DNA from: Acanthosepion esculentum
Lineage: Eukaryota; Mollusca; Cephalopoda; Sepiida; Sepiidae
NCBI GenBank assembly: GCA_964036315.1
Contig: OZ038495.1
Coordinates: 27,575,266-27,639,265, forward strand
DNA length: 64,000 nt
Direction: 5' to 3'
The position numbers and the translations under genes were made by a program. The notes below the pieces were generated by a model, which worked only from the letters and a program-made list of their open reading frames with translations, had not been told where the DNA came from and ran no database searches. Shown here piece after piece: positions 34,106 to 46,869 of this stretch. The first letter of the stretch is position 1. Each line of letters begins with the position of its first letter.

Positions 34106-36059
34106 CATTTTTATTTCAGCCCTACTTCAGTTATGTACATTTAACAAATTATTCGACCTGTGGTATTGGATAAGAATCGTGAAAAAGAATTCACGTCTCT
34201 CCTTTTCTGAAATTGTAAATTAAACTTAATTTAGGTTATACTGAGAAACTACAAAAATACATTTTGTATGCAAACATTAGAATAATAAATAAAATTAAAT
34301 GATTACCAAAAGCGGAAAAGTAATATATGAGTGATAACTTTCATGTTTTGTACGATTAACGACACAGAAAAATATCTTGAAAATTATATTGAAATTTTAT
34401 TGTCAAAACTTATTAACCTCATTAACACGACAGAAAATGTTTGCATTTTCTAATAAAATAAACAAAACAAAAATCACGGGAGATAATTATTAAATATTCT
34501 GTGACTTGAAAACTATCTCTCTCGCAATGTATTTTTGTTTAGTTTTCATATCAACGCTGTTTTAAAATATGAACGTGAGATTTACGCAAGATGAAGAAGG
34601 ACCGCGAAGTAACGGTTAGATTAGTAGAAATCATAAATAATTTACAGATAAAATCAAAAGCTCATTGAAAACAAATATGTTTAATCTTTTCTTTTGTGTC
34701 ATGTACTGATCAGTGTCATATTGACCGCGTCATGTATGACATCTAAAGTTGATTGAATAACGAATCAAGGATTAAACAAGAGACTGATAAGGAACAGATA
34801 AAAGAATGGCGTAATTCAGAATCCTTGGACTTTTTTAAAAATCCGTACTGCTATATGAGTGGTGTTGATATTTAACAAAATCTGAGGGGAAGCGTCCACG
34901 TGTATCAACATAAATGAATTTCGAAGCCTTCAAGAAAATTCCACTAGAGCTACGTTCAAGGAAACATTTAAAATTTTCAACAGTTTATAACATTATTAAA
35001 ATAATCAAAAGAAAATAATAAATAGGTGGGTTCTTGCATTTATGCTTAGGTAGATCTTCTTATATCATTTTCTCCGTGTAGAATATGATTTTCCTCTTTG
35101 TTATTTAATGACTTTAAATAGGTGATAAAAATAGATTTTGTAATCATAACAAGAATATAACTTTAATGTATGAATAATTGTTGCAATTTCCAAACGAGTT
35201 GGATAGATTGCATTTGATTTCAAACTGACATCGATATTAAATTATCTATATCTACACATGTATCCATCTCTCTATTTATGTTTTTGTCTTACACTCATTT
35301 ATCCATGATTCAATAATTTAAATTTCTACTCTGTCAGATGAATCTTTACCTAATAAAACTGTTAGAAACAGAACAAATACTGGTAATTCGCATATGCCAA
35401 AACAAAGTTCATCAAGTAAAGTAAGTAAAATGGTTCAATTTAATAAAAAAAATAATCATGCTGATGATCGTCTATAAAAAAGAATACTGTCAAATTTATT
35501 ACAGTATATTGTTGAAATTGGCATTATCGGTTATAGAGATTTATTGTAAATCAATACAATTATGGCAGCAGTGCTTGTTTCTACATTCCTGGTTTCGGAA
35601 AGGTGGACGAAAAAGACATAATTATTTCTGGTCAAATAAAAAAGTTATTCGTTCATGTGATGTTGATTTTGCTATTACACAAATATTGAGAGAAAAATAA
35701 AATCCTTACATAAGAAGTTTGTGACCGTTTAATGGGTTTAAAATGAAATCTTGCTGATGCATTAAAGTTATTCTTTGCTGTTATGCTCCTGCTATGACGA
35801 AACTAGCATAAAAACTTATTCGGGCAATTGGCTTCAGTAATGACATCTTTTAATTATTATAAGTCTTCTATGTGTGACTTTAATGCTAAGTAGAATAAGT
35901 TTGGGAGGCAATGAACATTTTCTTTATGTGGCTGGATATATGAGTAATAATGGTTTTCGGTTGCTTTCGTTCGGTTGTAGCGAATTTGGTCTCTTTATCA
36001 CCAATACCAAGTTTCAAGTATCCAGGACCAATAGTTTTTAAGAATATCAGAAAGGATAA
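34102..36059. other. no gene seen
   Basis: About 2 kb of AT-rich sequence. An 80-codon frame at 35458-35700 is not recognised and lacks supporting signals. Confidence 0.5.
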
Positions 36060-36292
36060 ATTACATTCACTTACGTGCTAATACCCTTGGGAAAGCTAGG
36101 AATCCTCCTCTTCTCCCCCCAACTATTGCTAAATAGTAGGACAGACCTGATTCTATAGCCTTGGATGACAACTGGTCTACTGCAGAAAGAAATGGCAACC
36201 TACTGCGGAAAAAAAACTGCCTCGTCAGTCATGTATCGAAAGATACATGATCGCCTATGTGTGTATCACCCATGGCAAATAATTGACTGAAG
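36060..36292 (+). repeat. tRNA-Arg-like SINE body (family S2), headless copy
   Basis: Matches 45830-46040: cttacgtgctaatacccttg, caacctactgcggaaaaaaa, and the cgtcagtcatgtatcgaaag block. The tRNA-like head is missing. Confidence 0.8.
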
Positions 36293-36543
36293 TGGATTGT
36301 TATCGCCAAAAAGCATGAACCACGAGTTATACACGCGAGCTGACCTTCCCTAGCACCTTCCGATTATCGGACCATGCTCACCTGCATTATAAATCTCCTT
36401 TTCTGCTGCATGGAAAAAAAGCATAATCGGCACAAGGCTAACAAACCAAAAACCTTAAATGTCAGAGCATTAAATAATGAGAATAATAATACTAAGTTAT
36501 CTAAGACAGTTGAGTCCAATTCAAATTACACTGAGATATCTTC

Positions 36544-36695
36544 TTTTTTTTTTTTTTTAAGCGTATCACCCCAAGCAAGGCTGGAGGCCACTATCACGCA
36601 TGGGGTTACAGAAGGGTTGGAGGAAGAGCAGATAGGAGTGGTAAAGGAGAGGATGTGGAGAAAGAGAAAGACGGAGGGTCGATCAAGGCAAGGAA
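36544..36695 (-). repeat. LINE 3' tail (same family as 10405-11950)
   Basis: Begins on the plus strand with a T run, then agcgtatcaccccaagcaag. This is the complement of the tail at 11830-11950. It is a severely 5'-truncated insertion with its A tail. Confidence 0.8.
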
Positions 36696-36870
36696 ACATT
36701 GAATAATTTTATTCAATATACTCAGACTCACTTGAAAGGTTTGTCCTGTAAATGTAATAGCATCAGGGATGGTTCGATGTAAATAACGTTGTGACAAGAT
36801 CTGATCGAAAACAATAGATTCTCTTGATGAAAGTTGGATTGCTAATAAATAACCATCAATGAAAGAAACA

Positions 36871-37283
36871 TGGCGGCGAAACAAAGCAAGGGTTCTTCAA
36901 GCTGTTGCTAACAAAAGAGACACAAAAACGGATTTATCGTCCTCATCAATATTGTAACCCCCAAGTCGATCCTGGTCAACAGCAGCGAATAATGTATCTC
37001 TATTCTCACGTTGGTCTTCATGTTCTTTCAAACTACTGCGGTTACCATTTAACTGACTCTTTACTCGTTAACGGGTGGCTCGTTTGTCGCTGGTGATGGT
37101 AGGCACTGTTCCAGTCGACTTAGCTGGAATTTTCTGTTCACGACTATTCACTCAGCGTCCACGTTGTTTTTTTTTATCTTAGAGGGTGAGAAGATTGCTG
37201 CTGAAACAAACTGAAGTGAAGACTAGTCGAGCTGCATAAAAAAGAAGCCTTTGGAGAAAGAATTAACTCTGGTTAAAAATGTA
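36871..37283 (+). repeat. dispersed repeat R5, copy 1
   Basis: About 410 bp, 95% or more identical to 40410-40817. It begins tggcggcgaaacaaagc and ends aactctggttaaaaa. The two copies are 3.5 kb apart in direct orientation. TG/CA ends and flanking target duplications of an LTR pair are not seen. Confidence 0.85.
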
Positions 37284-38632
37284 ACAAAGGTTTGATTTAT
37301 ATATGATTTGTTGTATACAGCGGTTTTAATCCTTCCCACTTATTGTTAGTATCAAATGACACGGGAAACCAATTTGGAGTATGAAGCTTGTGTTAGTAGT
37401 AACTTAAATGTCTAAGTTCTGATCTTCAGGACAGGCCTAAGATCTTGGTTAGGAGGTCTCGGCGAACGATATGGAATCCAGTAGCTATTATTTGGGGAAT
37501 CTTCAAGTTGTCCAAACTTCCAGCTTATATTGATTCCTGCATTTGGGGTTGTCCGGCCTCCTTTTGAGAGTAGTCAGAGGAATCAAGCCGCCCCTTAACT
37601 CCAACTACTTCACGTCTCATCTTGCACCATCACTCCATATAGGCAGTGCTACTCTTCCTCTCTTCTTCCTCCCACTTTCTCAGGATCTAACCTCAGCCTA
37701 CTCCAAGGGCCGATACACCTTTCTGTATATTTTCCATACTTCAGAATGTCTCATGCTGTAATTTCAAAAAGCCAGTCTTGTTCGGAGCCGTTTCCAGCCA
37801 ATTCCAAGAATTGTCATGGATGGATAATAAAAAGAGAGAAAAATGTTCTCAATCTCATTAGTGATAAAAATAAATGTTATTTTTCCTCTGTTTATGAATT
37901 TTTCACAGTGTCACTCCAAAATAGTAATTAATTATTCTTTATCACTTGTATCCAAATGAATCCGAATTAATGTTAGATATAAAAGTTTCTTTGATTACGA
38001 AATTAAAATGAACGAACCCGTCAATCTTTATCTTTGTAAGGATACTTTTCTCCTGGGTGGTTGATTCAAATCAGATTTTTTTTCCTGGAATTTTGTCCAA
38101 TTCTTTAAATGTTATCTCCGTGACCACCCGGGATTCTTTATCGACAACATATGTTTTTCTATTTGACATCTTCAACGATACATTGTCTCCTACTCAATCT
38201 TACTAGATTCCATCTAGTTAAATTTGGGTTCGATCCTACTTGGAGTTGTTCGGGAGTTCATTCTTCTTATCTTTTCAATCCATCTTCCTGAAAATTTCAA
38301 CAATTATCATCCAGTTAGTAGACTCTTTCCTCTTCCTTTCCCATTTTGTTTGATAAACCCCCTGACATCCAAGCGTCACACTATGGGGCATCCTCTTTCT
38401 TACCCGATGATGTAAATACATTGGTGATAGAGAAAATAAAATCCTTGTTTCCTGGAAGTAACACTTTGAGTGTATTTTTAACTGTCAGATTTCGACAGTG
38501 AGGGCATTGTCTCATTTATTACAAAGTCAGGAATACCTAAAGTCATTGCTTACCCAAAGGTAAATAATATCAGGTAAGGAATCCATTGAGTATCTAACAG
38601 CAGTGGAAGTTTACAAATATTATTTTAGCATT
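37284..38632. other. no gene recognised
   Basis: Short frames at 37543-37761 and 38224-38415 are not recognised. Confidence 0.45.
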
Positions 38633-38965
38633 CTGGTGCGCTAACTTTGGCAACTATTTTGATTTGAAAAGAATGGATAATTAAAAAAATGCATCAATCA
38701 CTTATCTTTTTTTTTTTACGAAAACAGGGAAAAAGTTTTGTGTAAAAGCACCGAGGAATATGCTTTGCTGCTGGGAAATCTCTCGTTTGTGTTATGATAT
38801 TAATAAATACAAAGAGAAATAAATGGAGCCAAAAACTATGAATCATTGACACCCATACATCGAAAACGACGAGGAGAGACGATCATACCTAAATATATAT
38901 ATACTCTTTTGAACAAAAGGCAAGTGCTGTCAGAATTTTTCATGCAACTGGAATATATTCAACTT
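38633..38965 (+). repeat. dispersed repeat R6, copy 1 (without SINE)
   Basis: Shares ctaactttggcaactatttt through gaacaaaaggcaag with 39655-40225. This copy lacks the R1 SINE present in the other. Confidence 0.85.
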
Positions 38966-39567
38966 ATACAAAAAAGAGTACCGGTTCAAATAATAACTAT
39001 AAGTTTTATATGAATTTAACATCATAGAACAAAATGAGGGTCGAAAAATATCTGAAAATTAATATTTCTACAGTAAAAAAATGTACTCAACTTGGGTGGA
39101 GGAAATTGAAGAGATAGTTTCATTTTGTATTCAGTTCAAGCGTAAATATATACATGGATTATGTGAAGACTGATTGATTACTGAAGTGAGATGTTTATGA
39201 ATCTTGTCTCACTGACGTTTCAAGCTTAAGAGGAAATTCTGTATTCATATTCAGAATCTTATCATAACAATCAATACGAAAGCATAAGCGCATATACATT
39301 TGATCCAGAGATCAAATAAAGACATTCAATAAAGTACGAACTTCTTGAATACTAGAAAACCTTGATCTACATGGAAAGGATATATGTTTAACTCTAATAT
39401 ATATTTGAACGAATAGCCTGTGTGTGAAAAGACAACGCGTACATCTATATAAAGGGGAGCGTAACAAGAATATTTTTTCATTGAATTTCTTTTACACTGA
39501 GATTGTTCCAACAGAATTAGGGGATATACAATTATTTAATGATCTTTTACCAACATACATTACTTCG

Positions 39568-39623
39568 ATGACTACGTACTCATGACTACGTACTCATGAC
39601 TACGTACTCATGACTACGTACTC
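39568..39623. repeat. 14-bp minisatellite, four units
   Basis: atgactacgtactc repeated four times, perfect. Confidence 0.95.
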
Positions 39624-39654
39624 AAAACCCAATCGCAGTGGAAGTTTACGATTT

Positions 39655-40225
39655 TATTTTAGCATTCCATTGCGCTAACTTTGGCAACTATTTTGATTTG
39701 AAAAGAATGGATAATTAAAAAAATGCATCAATCATTTATCTTTCTTTTTACGAAAACAGGGAAAAAGTTTTGTGTGAAATCACCAATGGATATCCTTTGC
39801 TGCTGGGAAATCTCTTGCTTGGGTCATGATTGTGAGTTCAATATCCGCTTAAGGCAGTGGAGAACTTGGAGAGGGAATAAACAGGTGATAACTGACATCC
39901 ATTAAACATGGCACGTGGAACTAGAAGCTTCTACCCCAGTGAGCGAAATAAAGGGTTCAGTTGGACATTCCAACCACCTGAAGAAGGCTGTAATAAATAT
40001 GGCGACAAAGATAAGGACAATAGTCCGAATATTGTAAATAGTGTACATAATACCTCATCCCAGTAATATAGACAGATACATACAAAGAGAAATAAATGAA
40101 GTCAAAAACTATGAATCATTGACACCCATAAAGCGAAAGTGAGGAGAGTCGATCATACCCATATATAGGTACTCTTTTGAACAAAAGGCAAGTCCCGTCA
40201 TAATTTTTCATGTAACTAGAATATA
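39655..40225 (+). repeat. dispersed repeat R6, copy 2, interrupted by a SINE
   Basis: Same sequence as 38633-38965, but split at about 39830 by the R1 copy and resumed at about 40083 (catacaaagagaaataaatg). Confidence 0.85.
39831..40082 (+). repeat. SINE family R1 copy, sense
   Basis: Starts in the box-B-like gtgagttcaatatcc and runs through ggcacgtggaactagaagct and cacctgaagaaggctgtaat to atatagacagata. The hammerhead-like motif keeps CTGAAGA but has lost the rest. Its absence from the related copy at 38633-38965 marks it as an insertion. Confidence 0.8.
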
Positions 40226-40409
40226 TACAAATAAGTGAGTATAAATTAGAAAAAATTCAATCACATACACCCCCTAAAAGTCCGAGAGATTTGTCAGAAT
40301 GCCCCTTCTGTCTGCTTAGAGAGGGTTGATGTAATGTAATAAAATGCGCTTCTAATATGCATAAATGCTGTGCGATCAGAGCTCTGCATAGAAAAATAAA
40401 TGAATCGTG

Positions 40410-40817
40410 GCGGCGAAACAAAGCAAGGGTTCTTCAAGCTGTTGCTAACAAAAGAGACACAAAAACGGGTTTATTGTCCTCATCAATATTGTAACCGCCA
40501 AGTCGATCCTGGTCAACAGCAGCGAATAATGTATCTCTATTCTCACGTTGGTCTTCATGTTCTTTCAAACTACTGCGGTTACCGTTTAGCTGACTCTTTA
40601 CTCGTTAACGGGTGGCTCGTTTGTCGCCTGGTGATGGTAGGCACTGTTCCGGTCGACTTAGCAGGACTTTTCTGTTCACGACTATTCACTCAGCGTCCAC
40701 GTTGTTTTTTTTTTATCTCAGAGGGTGAGAAGATTGCTGCTGAAACAAACAGAAGTGAAGACTAGTCGAGCTGCATAAAAAAGAAGCCTTTGGAGAAAGA
40801 ATTAACTCTGGTTAAAA
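40410..40817 (+). repeat. dispersed repeat R5, copy 2
   Basis: Second copy of 36871-37283. A 121-codon frame is open in this copy, but its counterpart in copy 1 is closed by a stop. Coding is therefore not supported. Confidence 0.85.
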
Positions 40818-42060
40818 ACCACACACTCCGAATTGTTTAGCAAATGTTGACCAATGGCCGAGGCACGAATAGGCTGGGTTTAACGCATACTGCGATAAAA
40901 ATACTCTCTCATATTTACAGGAACATGTCCCATCCGGGTTTTGAATCACTGATTGGTTCTTCCTACGTATCAAGAAACAAACTGACATCTAAATGTATAA
41001 ACAACAGAACTACCTTGGATGTAGGACAAACCATAAATATATTTGTATATCTGTATCTTTATAAGATCGTAAATATATTTTACATGCACATGTGAATTAG
41101 TCTAACAGGATTTAAATATATTTACGTGATTAAATCTATCAGTACCACTATTCACTTAATTTTCAGAAACAATCAAGAAATGCATCGTTAAATAATTAAT
41201 TTAATTACGAGTTTTGTTTGGTTTCGTTTGTTCTGTTTTAAAGCATATCAGCCTCACTGGGTTATTTAATGCCGACAAGATTTTTTTTATTGCTGGTTAT
41301 ATTTTTTTCCAAAAATGTATTGCTGATAATAATATTGCATTGAATTTTTTCTTCAAAAATTTATTTCTGGTAATTTTTTTACAAAAAACATATTGCTGGT
41401 AGTAAAACCTATTTCTAAACTTTCATAGTGTTTTGAATGCAGTTTGGGAGTTCACTATTTGCCCATAACTGGGACCCTAAAAGGTGCTACCACCCCGAGT
41501 CAGGGTGAACCTGGGAACACCAGCAATTAAGCGGTGGTTCCACGCTCCTAAAAGCCTCCTGATCAGAGGCTTTGCTGTTGGATGTAGTTTATAGACTTAC
41601 CAAGGAGGCGGCTGTAGTTTATCGTCATACCCAGGACAGTTACGAGTCTGTCCTTTTCAATATATAATACCTAAGTGTTTTATTTCGAAATGTTTTCGAT
41701 TCTTGTGGTAGTGGGGATCCCCCTGATTACTTTGTTCTATGGGATCTCCAGACCAAGGAAATTTTATTGGCACTGCCCATCTCCGCTTGAAGCAATGTCG
41801 CATGACTCATGTACCATGGAAGAATGATTGGATGAGGATCTCTTTAGCCATTGCAGTGTTGTTATTTGTTAAAGACATCTCTAGTATTTTGCCTTCTCTG
41901 TGCCATAGTAATAATGACAGGTTGCTCGTTTAGCAGGACGGTTGGTTAGTTAATCCCTGTTACAGACGCCAGCGCTTACACACTTGTGTTTCTCCATCAC
42001 CGAAAGAGCCACCCTGTAGTTTGTAGTTTGCCACTATGCTGGCACTATGTTAAATTCTCT
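40818..42060. other. no gene recognised
   Basis: A somewhat GC-richer stretch at 41460-41960 (accaccccgagtcagggtga) has no frame or repeat partner in this window. Confidence 0.45.
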
Positions 42061-42062
42061 CT

Positions 42063-42163
42063 GTGTGTGTGAGAGAGAGAGAGAGAGGGGGGAGAGGAGA
42101 GGGGAGAGAGATGGGAGAGAGAGAGGGGAGAGAGAGGGGAGAGAGAGAGGGGAGAGAGAGAGC
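42063..42163. repeat. (GA)n / GGGGAGA microsatellite
   Basis: Purine-only tract of GA and GGGGAGA units. Confidence 0.95.
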
Positions 42164-42458
42164 ATAACCTGGTTATCAGTTTGAATAGGGCTAGGATGCT
42201 TCCCATCCCCAACTCCCAAAAAAACCTCGCTCACTTAATGACCTATGATTCCATGCCAGCAGAACCATGGATGGATTCAGAACAGTTCCGTCGACCCAAT
42301 TTCACCCACAAGCTTTGACCATCACGTGGCATTGTTTTAAGGCACTACCTTATACGGGGGCACGCCATAATCTTCTTCTCATATCGATATTATCAATGTC
42401 ACCTCCTTGACATATCCAACATAGGTCGCATGATCATTCTTCATCCTCTTTGCTTTGG

Positions 42459-42620
42459 ATAGGTGTGAATCCAGTTATTCTTCCCATTTATGTATTAAAT
42501 AGCAGAGTAAACAGTGCTATCTGTTTTACATAGCAGCAAGTCGAGTAGATGTATTATTCAAATCCATGGATGAAGCATGGTGAATCCACTACAATAAGAC
42601 GTCATTGAAATTCATTGATC
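42459..42620 (+). repeat. dispersed repeat R7, copy 1
   Basis: About 80% identical to 43258-43424, including the end atgtcattgaaattcattga. Confidence 0.75.
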
Positions 42621-43059
42621 ATTTTTTGTTCTTTTTGACGTAAAAGTAAACAACGCATATCTCTAACTCGGGATTTCACGCCAACGAGGTTCAAACAACC
42701 TTCACTTATTTCGGGTGGTCCAAGTTCTTACAGAGTTTGCCATTAATGTCAAGACTACAATTGCTGCAACAATAAATTTAATCTCAAAATAAAAGTATAA
42801 AGAAAACAGAACTATCATTTTAATACTATCCCAACATACCTATCATAATCCATAAGAAGTACAGAAAGCAGATTAATGAGAGATAAAGGTTTCTGAAGCC
42901 AAAAGCCTTCAACGGAATCAGAGAAAAAGGAAAGTAAAAAACCTGTACAGGTATTTCAAGAGACAACAGAAATGAAAGACCATATTATACAATAAAAAAT
43001 GTTGGCTGATCTTTTTTCATCACAGTTCGTAAATCAGAAAAAATAATCTCTATAATTTT

Positions 43060-43210
43060 TCACTGGGTATAAATTCTGACCCCATTAGACTAAAACGGAA
43101 CTTTAATGATGATATTTAGTAAAAATATTTAAGAAATGAAATCCTAACTTTAATGCAAGATCAGTGTGAGTCATTGTTCCTTAGTCGCTGTGGGTAGAAA
43201 TGGTGGGATG
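43060..43210 (+). repeat. dispersed repeat R8, copy 1
   Basis: Shares blocks with 51690-51860: attagactaaaacggaactt, gaaatcctaactttaatgc, and a following attgttccttagt. Confidence 0.65.
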
Positions 43211-43257
43211 CGGTGATATTCCCATTACTCTGCCAGGTAAATTTCATCACACATGCT

Positions 43258-43424
43258 TTATATAGGTGGGAATCCAGGTCTTCTTTCCATTTATCGATTA
43301 AATAGCATGGTAAACAGTGTGATCTGTTTTTAAGTAGCAGCAAATATAGTAGAAGTATTATTCTAAACTGTGAATGAAGCATGGTGAATTCACTCCAATA
43401 AGATGTCATTGAAATTCATTGATC
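43258..43424 (+). repeat. dispersed repeat R7, copy 2
   Basis: Second copy of 42459-42620. It ends directly before the MITE target site. Confidence 0.75.
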
Positions 43425-43440
43425 CTAAAAAGAATATATA

Positions 43441-43807
43441 CAGGGTGACCCCAAAAAACGGGAATTTTTGAAGTGCGTATTGCCAGACGTGAGCAAGTGG
43501 CAACACTGCGAGACAGTGACCTTGAGCAAGTAAACATTTCGCCATTTTAGTAACGAGAATGAAATTTACAGTATCCCTGCTGAGATGTTGCAGCAGTCAA
43601 TGAGGAATCTCAACAGCAGATTTCAAGAATGCATTCGTACAGGAGGACGGCATTTACAGGACGTAATTTTTAAAAAGTGAAAATTCCATCATTGTTTCTT
43701 AAATGGCATGTTTTACGGTTTCAATTACTATGAATTAAATATTTTTCTTCCGTCACTCTTGGTTTTATTGGATTGTTAAAAAGTTCCCGTTTTTTTGGGT
43801 CACCCTG
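43441..43807 (+). mobile_element. mariner-type MITE, copy 2
   Basis: Ends cagggtgaccccaaaaaacg and its complement, with TA on both sides (43439-43440, 43808-43809). About 93% identical to 12571-12935. The transposase tail frame at 43558-43680 (IPAEMLQQSMRNLNSRFQEC, then stop after VIFKK) is intact over its last 40 codons, and no catalytic domain is present. Confidence 0.9.
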
Positions 43808-43809
43808 TA

Positions 43810-44884
43810 TTTCTAGCGATCACTGATCGCCTATATGCACAAGTGATAAGGCAATTGGACGTGAATTATGCGGATGGAGAAAGTACATAATACCATAAAA
43901 ATAATCTCTTTCCCAGGGGTATTAACGCTACTAGAACATTATATGTAGCCTTAAATAGAATTCAAACGAGTTTAGCTGATTCTTTTTTCTTGTATCTCAA
44001 TCAACCCTGATCTAAGGACACTAAAAGTATTCTTTGGTACAGTCATTACTAATGCCTCCCAGTTTGAACCACATGTAGAATACATACATCACATCGTGTG
44101 TATCGTCACATCATCTTCAGCCTCAAGTAAACCTTCTCTTCCGAAATATTATTTCATGTTCTTTCTTTTTCTTGTTTCGAAAGATGATTCTTTCTTTTCA
44201 TTTGTAAGTTATAAAATAAAATGAATACGATATAAATTTGTTAATGAAGCAAAAAGTATAACATTTTTATTCATATTTCCGAGTAATAGCTTTTTAACGT
44301 AAGAATTTATAAACGTATAATGAAAATAAAATTTTGTTTTCTTACACTACTAATGCCTTAGATGAAGAAAGCAAAATGTGTGGGCTCTTTTCTTTCTATG
44401 CGTCTGTGTTCAGATATTCGCACAGATATTCGCACACGGATTCGCACAGATATAAGCATTTACAAACGCTACTCGCTGCATGTGTTCAGGAGAGTAGAAT
44501 TCTAATATTTACTAAAAGAAATTCGTAATCAATTTTATTTTCTGGCAAATAAGAGAGTCCTTCATTATAAGTTCTTGTCTGAATCGAAAATAACAAACTT
44601 TGAACTTCGCAGTATGGCGTCTATTTTCTTTGTAAGATATTTTAATGATGTAAATACTTGCCTTGTCATTGCTTCTATGATGCAAGTCTTATAAATCGAT
44701 GATGGAGACATTTTTAGTATTTATTTGAACCCTCAACCTGATTATACGCTACCCGGTAAAACATCATTCTGCAACAGAAGGAAGACTCATTAGGAAATTA
44801 GTAGGGGGGGTGTCCAAATTTGAACGACGTGTAAGCAGCAATATTTGAAGAACCTCATCGAATATCTTTGAATCATCATCAGCA
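43810..44884. other. no gene seen
   Basis: AT-rich sequence. A short imperfect repeat of agatattcgcac lies at 44410-44455. Confidence 0.5.
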
Positions 44885-45535
44885 ACAAAAACAATTAATA
44901 CTAATACTATTATTAATACTACTACTATTACTACTTCTACAATTATTATTTCTACTTCTATTATTATTATTATTACTACTACTACGACTATTATTACTAC
45001 TACTACTAGAATTATTACTACTACTACTATTTCTATTATTATTATTATTACTACTACTATTATTATTATTACTACTTCTACTAGAATTATTACTACTACT
45101 ACTATTATTATTATTATTACTACTTCTACTAGAATTATTACTACTACTACTACTATTATAATTATTACTACTTCTACTAGAATTATTACTACTACTACTA
45201 CTATTATTATTATTACTACTTCTACTAGAATTATTACTACTACTACTATTATTATTACTACTTCTACTAGAATTATTACTACTACTACTACTATTATTAT
45301 TACTACTACTTCTACTAGAATTATTACTACTACTACTACTATTATAATTATTACTACTTCTACTAGAATTATTACTACTACTACTACTATTATTATTATT
45401 ACTACTTCTACTAGAATTATTACTACTACTACTACTATTATTATTATTACTACTTCTACTAGAATTATTACTACTACTACTACTACTATTATTATTATTA
45501 CTACTTCTATATTATTATTATTACTACTACTACTA
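44885..45535. repeat. (ACT/ATT)n trinucleotide tract with ~48-bp higher-order repeat
   Basis: Trinucleotide units are organised in a larger unit of 43-50 bp marked by the block acttctactagaattatt, seen about ten times between 45005 and 45460. The open poly-Leu frame over part of it is a product of the triplet repeat. Confidence 0.9.
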
Positions 45536-45752
45536 CACGCATACCTTTCAGGGATTATGTTTTTAACATATACAGGTTTTAGCCTGGTGAATTAAGATTA
45601 GCTCAAGTAAATATCCAGTGAGTTGCCTGATCATGGTCTTGTACTCTATGGACTGAGTCAATGTGCATTTCTGTTCAAGAACGGGAGTAGTCAGAGAACA
45701 TTATGACCAGTTCAAAGAAGGTTATGACAGCCAAGGCTATTTGGTAGTCATA

Positions 45753-46045
45753 GGAGGTACGTTGGAGTAATGGATAGCGGCTCGGACTGAGGAATCGCAG
45801 AGCCGAGTTCAAATTCCAGTCGAATCCATTACATCCATTTACGTGCTCATACCCTTGGGAAAGGTATGAATCCTCTTCTTCTCTCTATCAGCTATGGGTA
45901 AATAGCAGGACAGACCGTGTTCTATAGCCTTGGATGGCAACTGGTCTACAGCAGAAAGAAATTGCAACCTACTGCGGAAAAAAATGTGCCTCGTCAGTCA
46001 ATGTATCGAAAGATGCATGATCGTCTAAGGCACATAACTGACTGA
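45753..46045 (+). repeat. tRNA-Arg-like SINE (family S2), full head
   Basis: The head has a box-A-like ttggagtaatggatagcgg and box-B-like gagttcaaattcc with an intervening gactgaggaatcgcag, as in tRNA-Arg. It is followed by the body shared with 36060-36292 and, reversed, with 48900-49015. Box spacing fits a pol III promoter. A change in box B (aa for ga) may weaken it. Confidence 0.8.
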
Positions 46046-46322
46046 TCTAGATACTTGAAGCCCTCTCAATCTGAGAACGTATGGGCGAATAGGGTTACAC
46101 AACAGGAATGCATTTCTAACTGTAACCTACCTGCAAGCTTATGGGCTACCTTTATCGAAACTTGTTATCATATCACGGAGATTTGGGCGTGGTACATGTA
46201 TTATGTGTACCCTTATCACACTGGGTGTCAGGTTTAGTATATTGGGCCATGTAAATTTATAAACATTTTGCTCATTCAATAATAATAATGTTGTTGTTGC
46301 TAGCCATAGCAGCAGCACAAAA

Positions 46323-46869
46323 TGCAGAATCCGTGATAAATATCCAGAAACAATTGATCATCTTGTATCAGGTTGCACTGTATTGGCACCCACTGAACAT
46401 AAAACCCGGCTTGAAAGAGTGGACCAATATCTGCAGAGAAAAATCTGCAACTTCTACGGGAAGGAAACTGAAAGAAATTGGTATGAACACCACCCAGACC
46501 CGGTTACGGAGGTAGAGACCCGTTACAATTTTATGGAACTACACAATACACACACAGAACAATCAAAGCTAACCGCCCAGACATTGTTATCTGAGCCCAC
46601 AAACAAAAAAGTGCCTCCTTATTGAGATGACAGTCCCTGCAGCCTGCAATGTATCTTTGGAGATCTTCACAAAGCTGTCAAAATACAAGGACCATGAAAT
46701 CGAAATCTCAAAAATGTAGCACATGGGAACATCAACAATCCCTGTTGTAGTTGGAGCCCTTGGACTGGTTGGAAAAGATTCAAGTAGACTCATTGAAGAA
46801 CTTAAAGAAATACAAAAAATTGTCGTCAGGAGTACAGCCCACACCTTACGAAGGGCGTTACCTATGTAA
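46323..46869 (+). pseudogene. LINE C-terminal region relic
   Basis: This is the part that follows the RT in a widespread marine-invertebrate LINE protein. It reads CRIRDKYPETIDHLVSGCTV (a C...H...C zinc-like block), LERVDQYLQRKICNFYGKE, NWYEHHPDPVTE, then in shifted frames LSKYKDHEIEI and TIPVVVGALGLVGKDSSRLI, ending with a stop at 46867. Frameshifts lie near 46520, 46650 and 46700. No RT precedes it (5' truncation near the AATAAT run). Its exact clade is not assigned. Confidence 0.75.

Noticed and set aside
40400..40765. 121-codon frame in repeat R5
   Set aside because: The second copy of the same repeat has a stop in this frame, and the differences between copies do not favour silent sites.
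44868..45161. 97-codon poly-leucine frame
   Set aside because: Produced by the ACT/ATT triplet repeat, with no start context or conservation.
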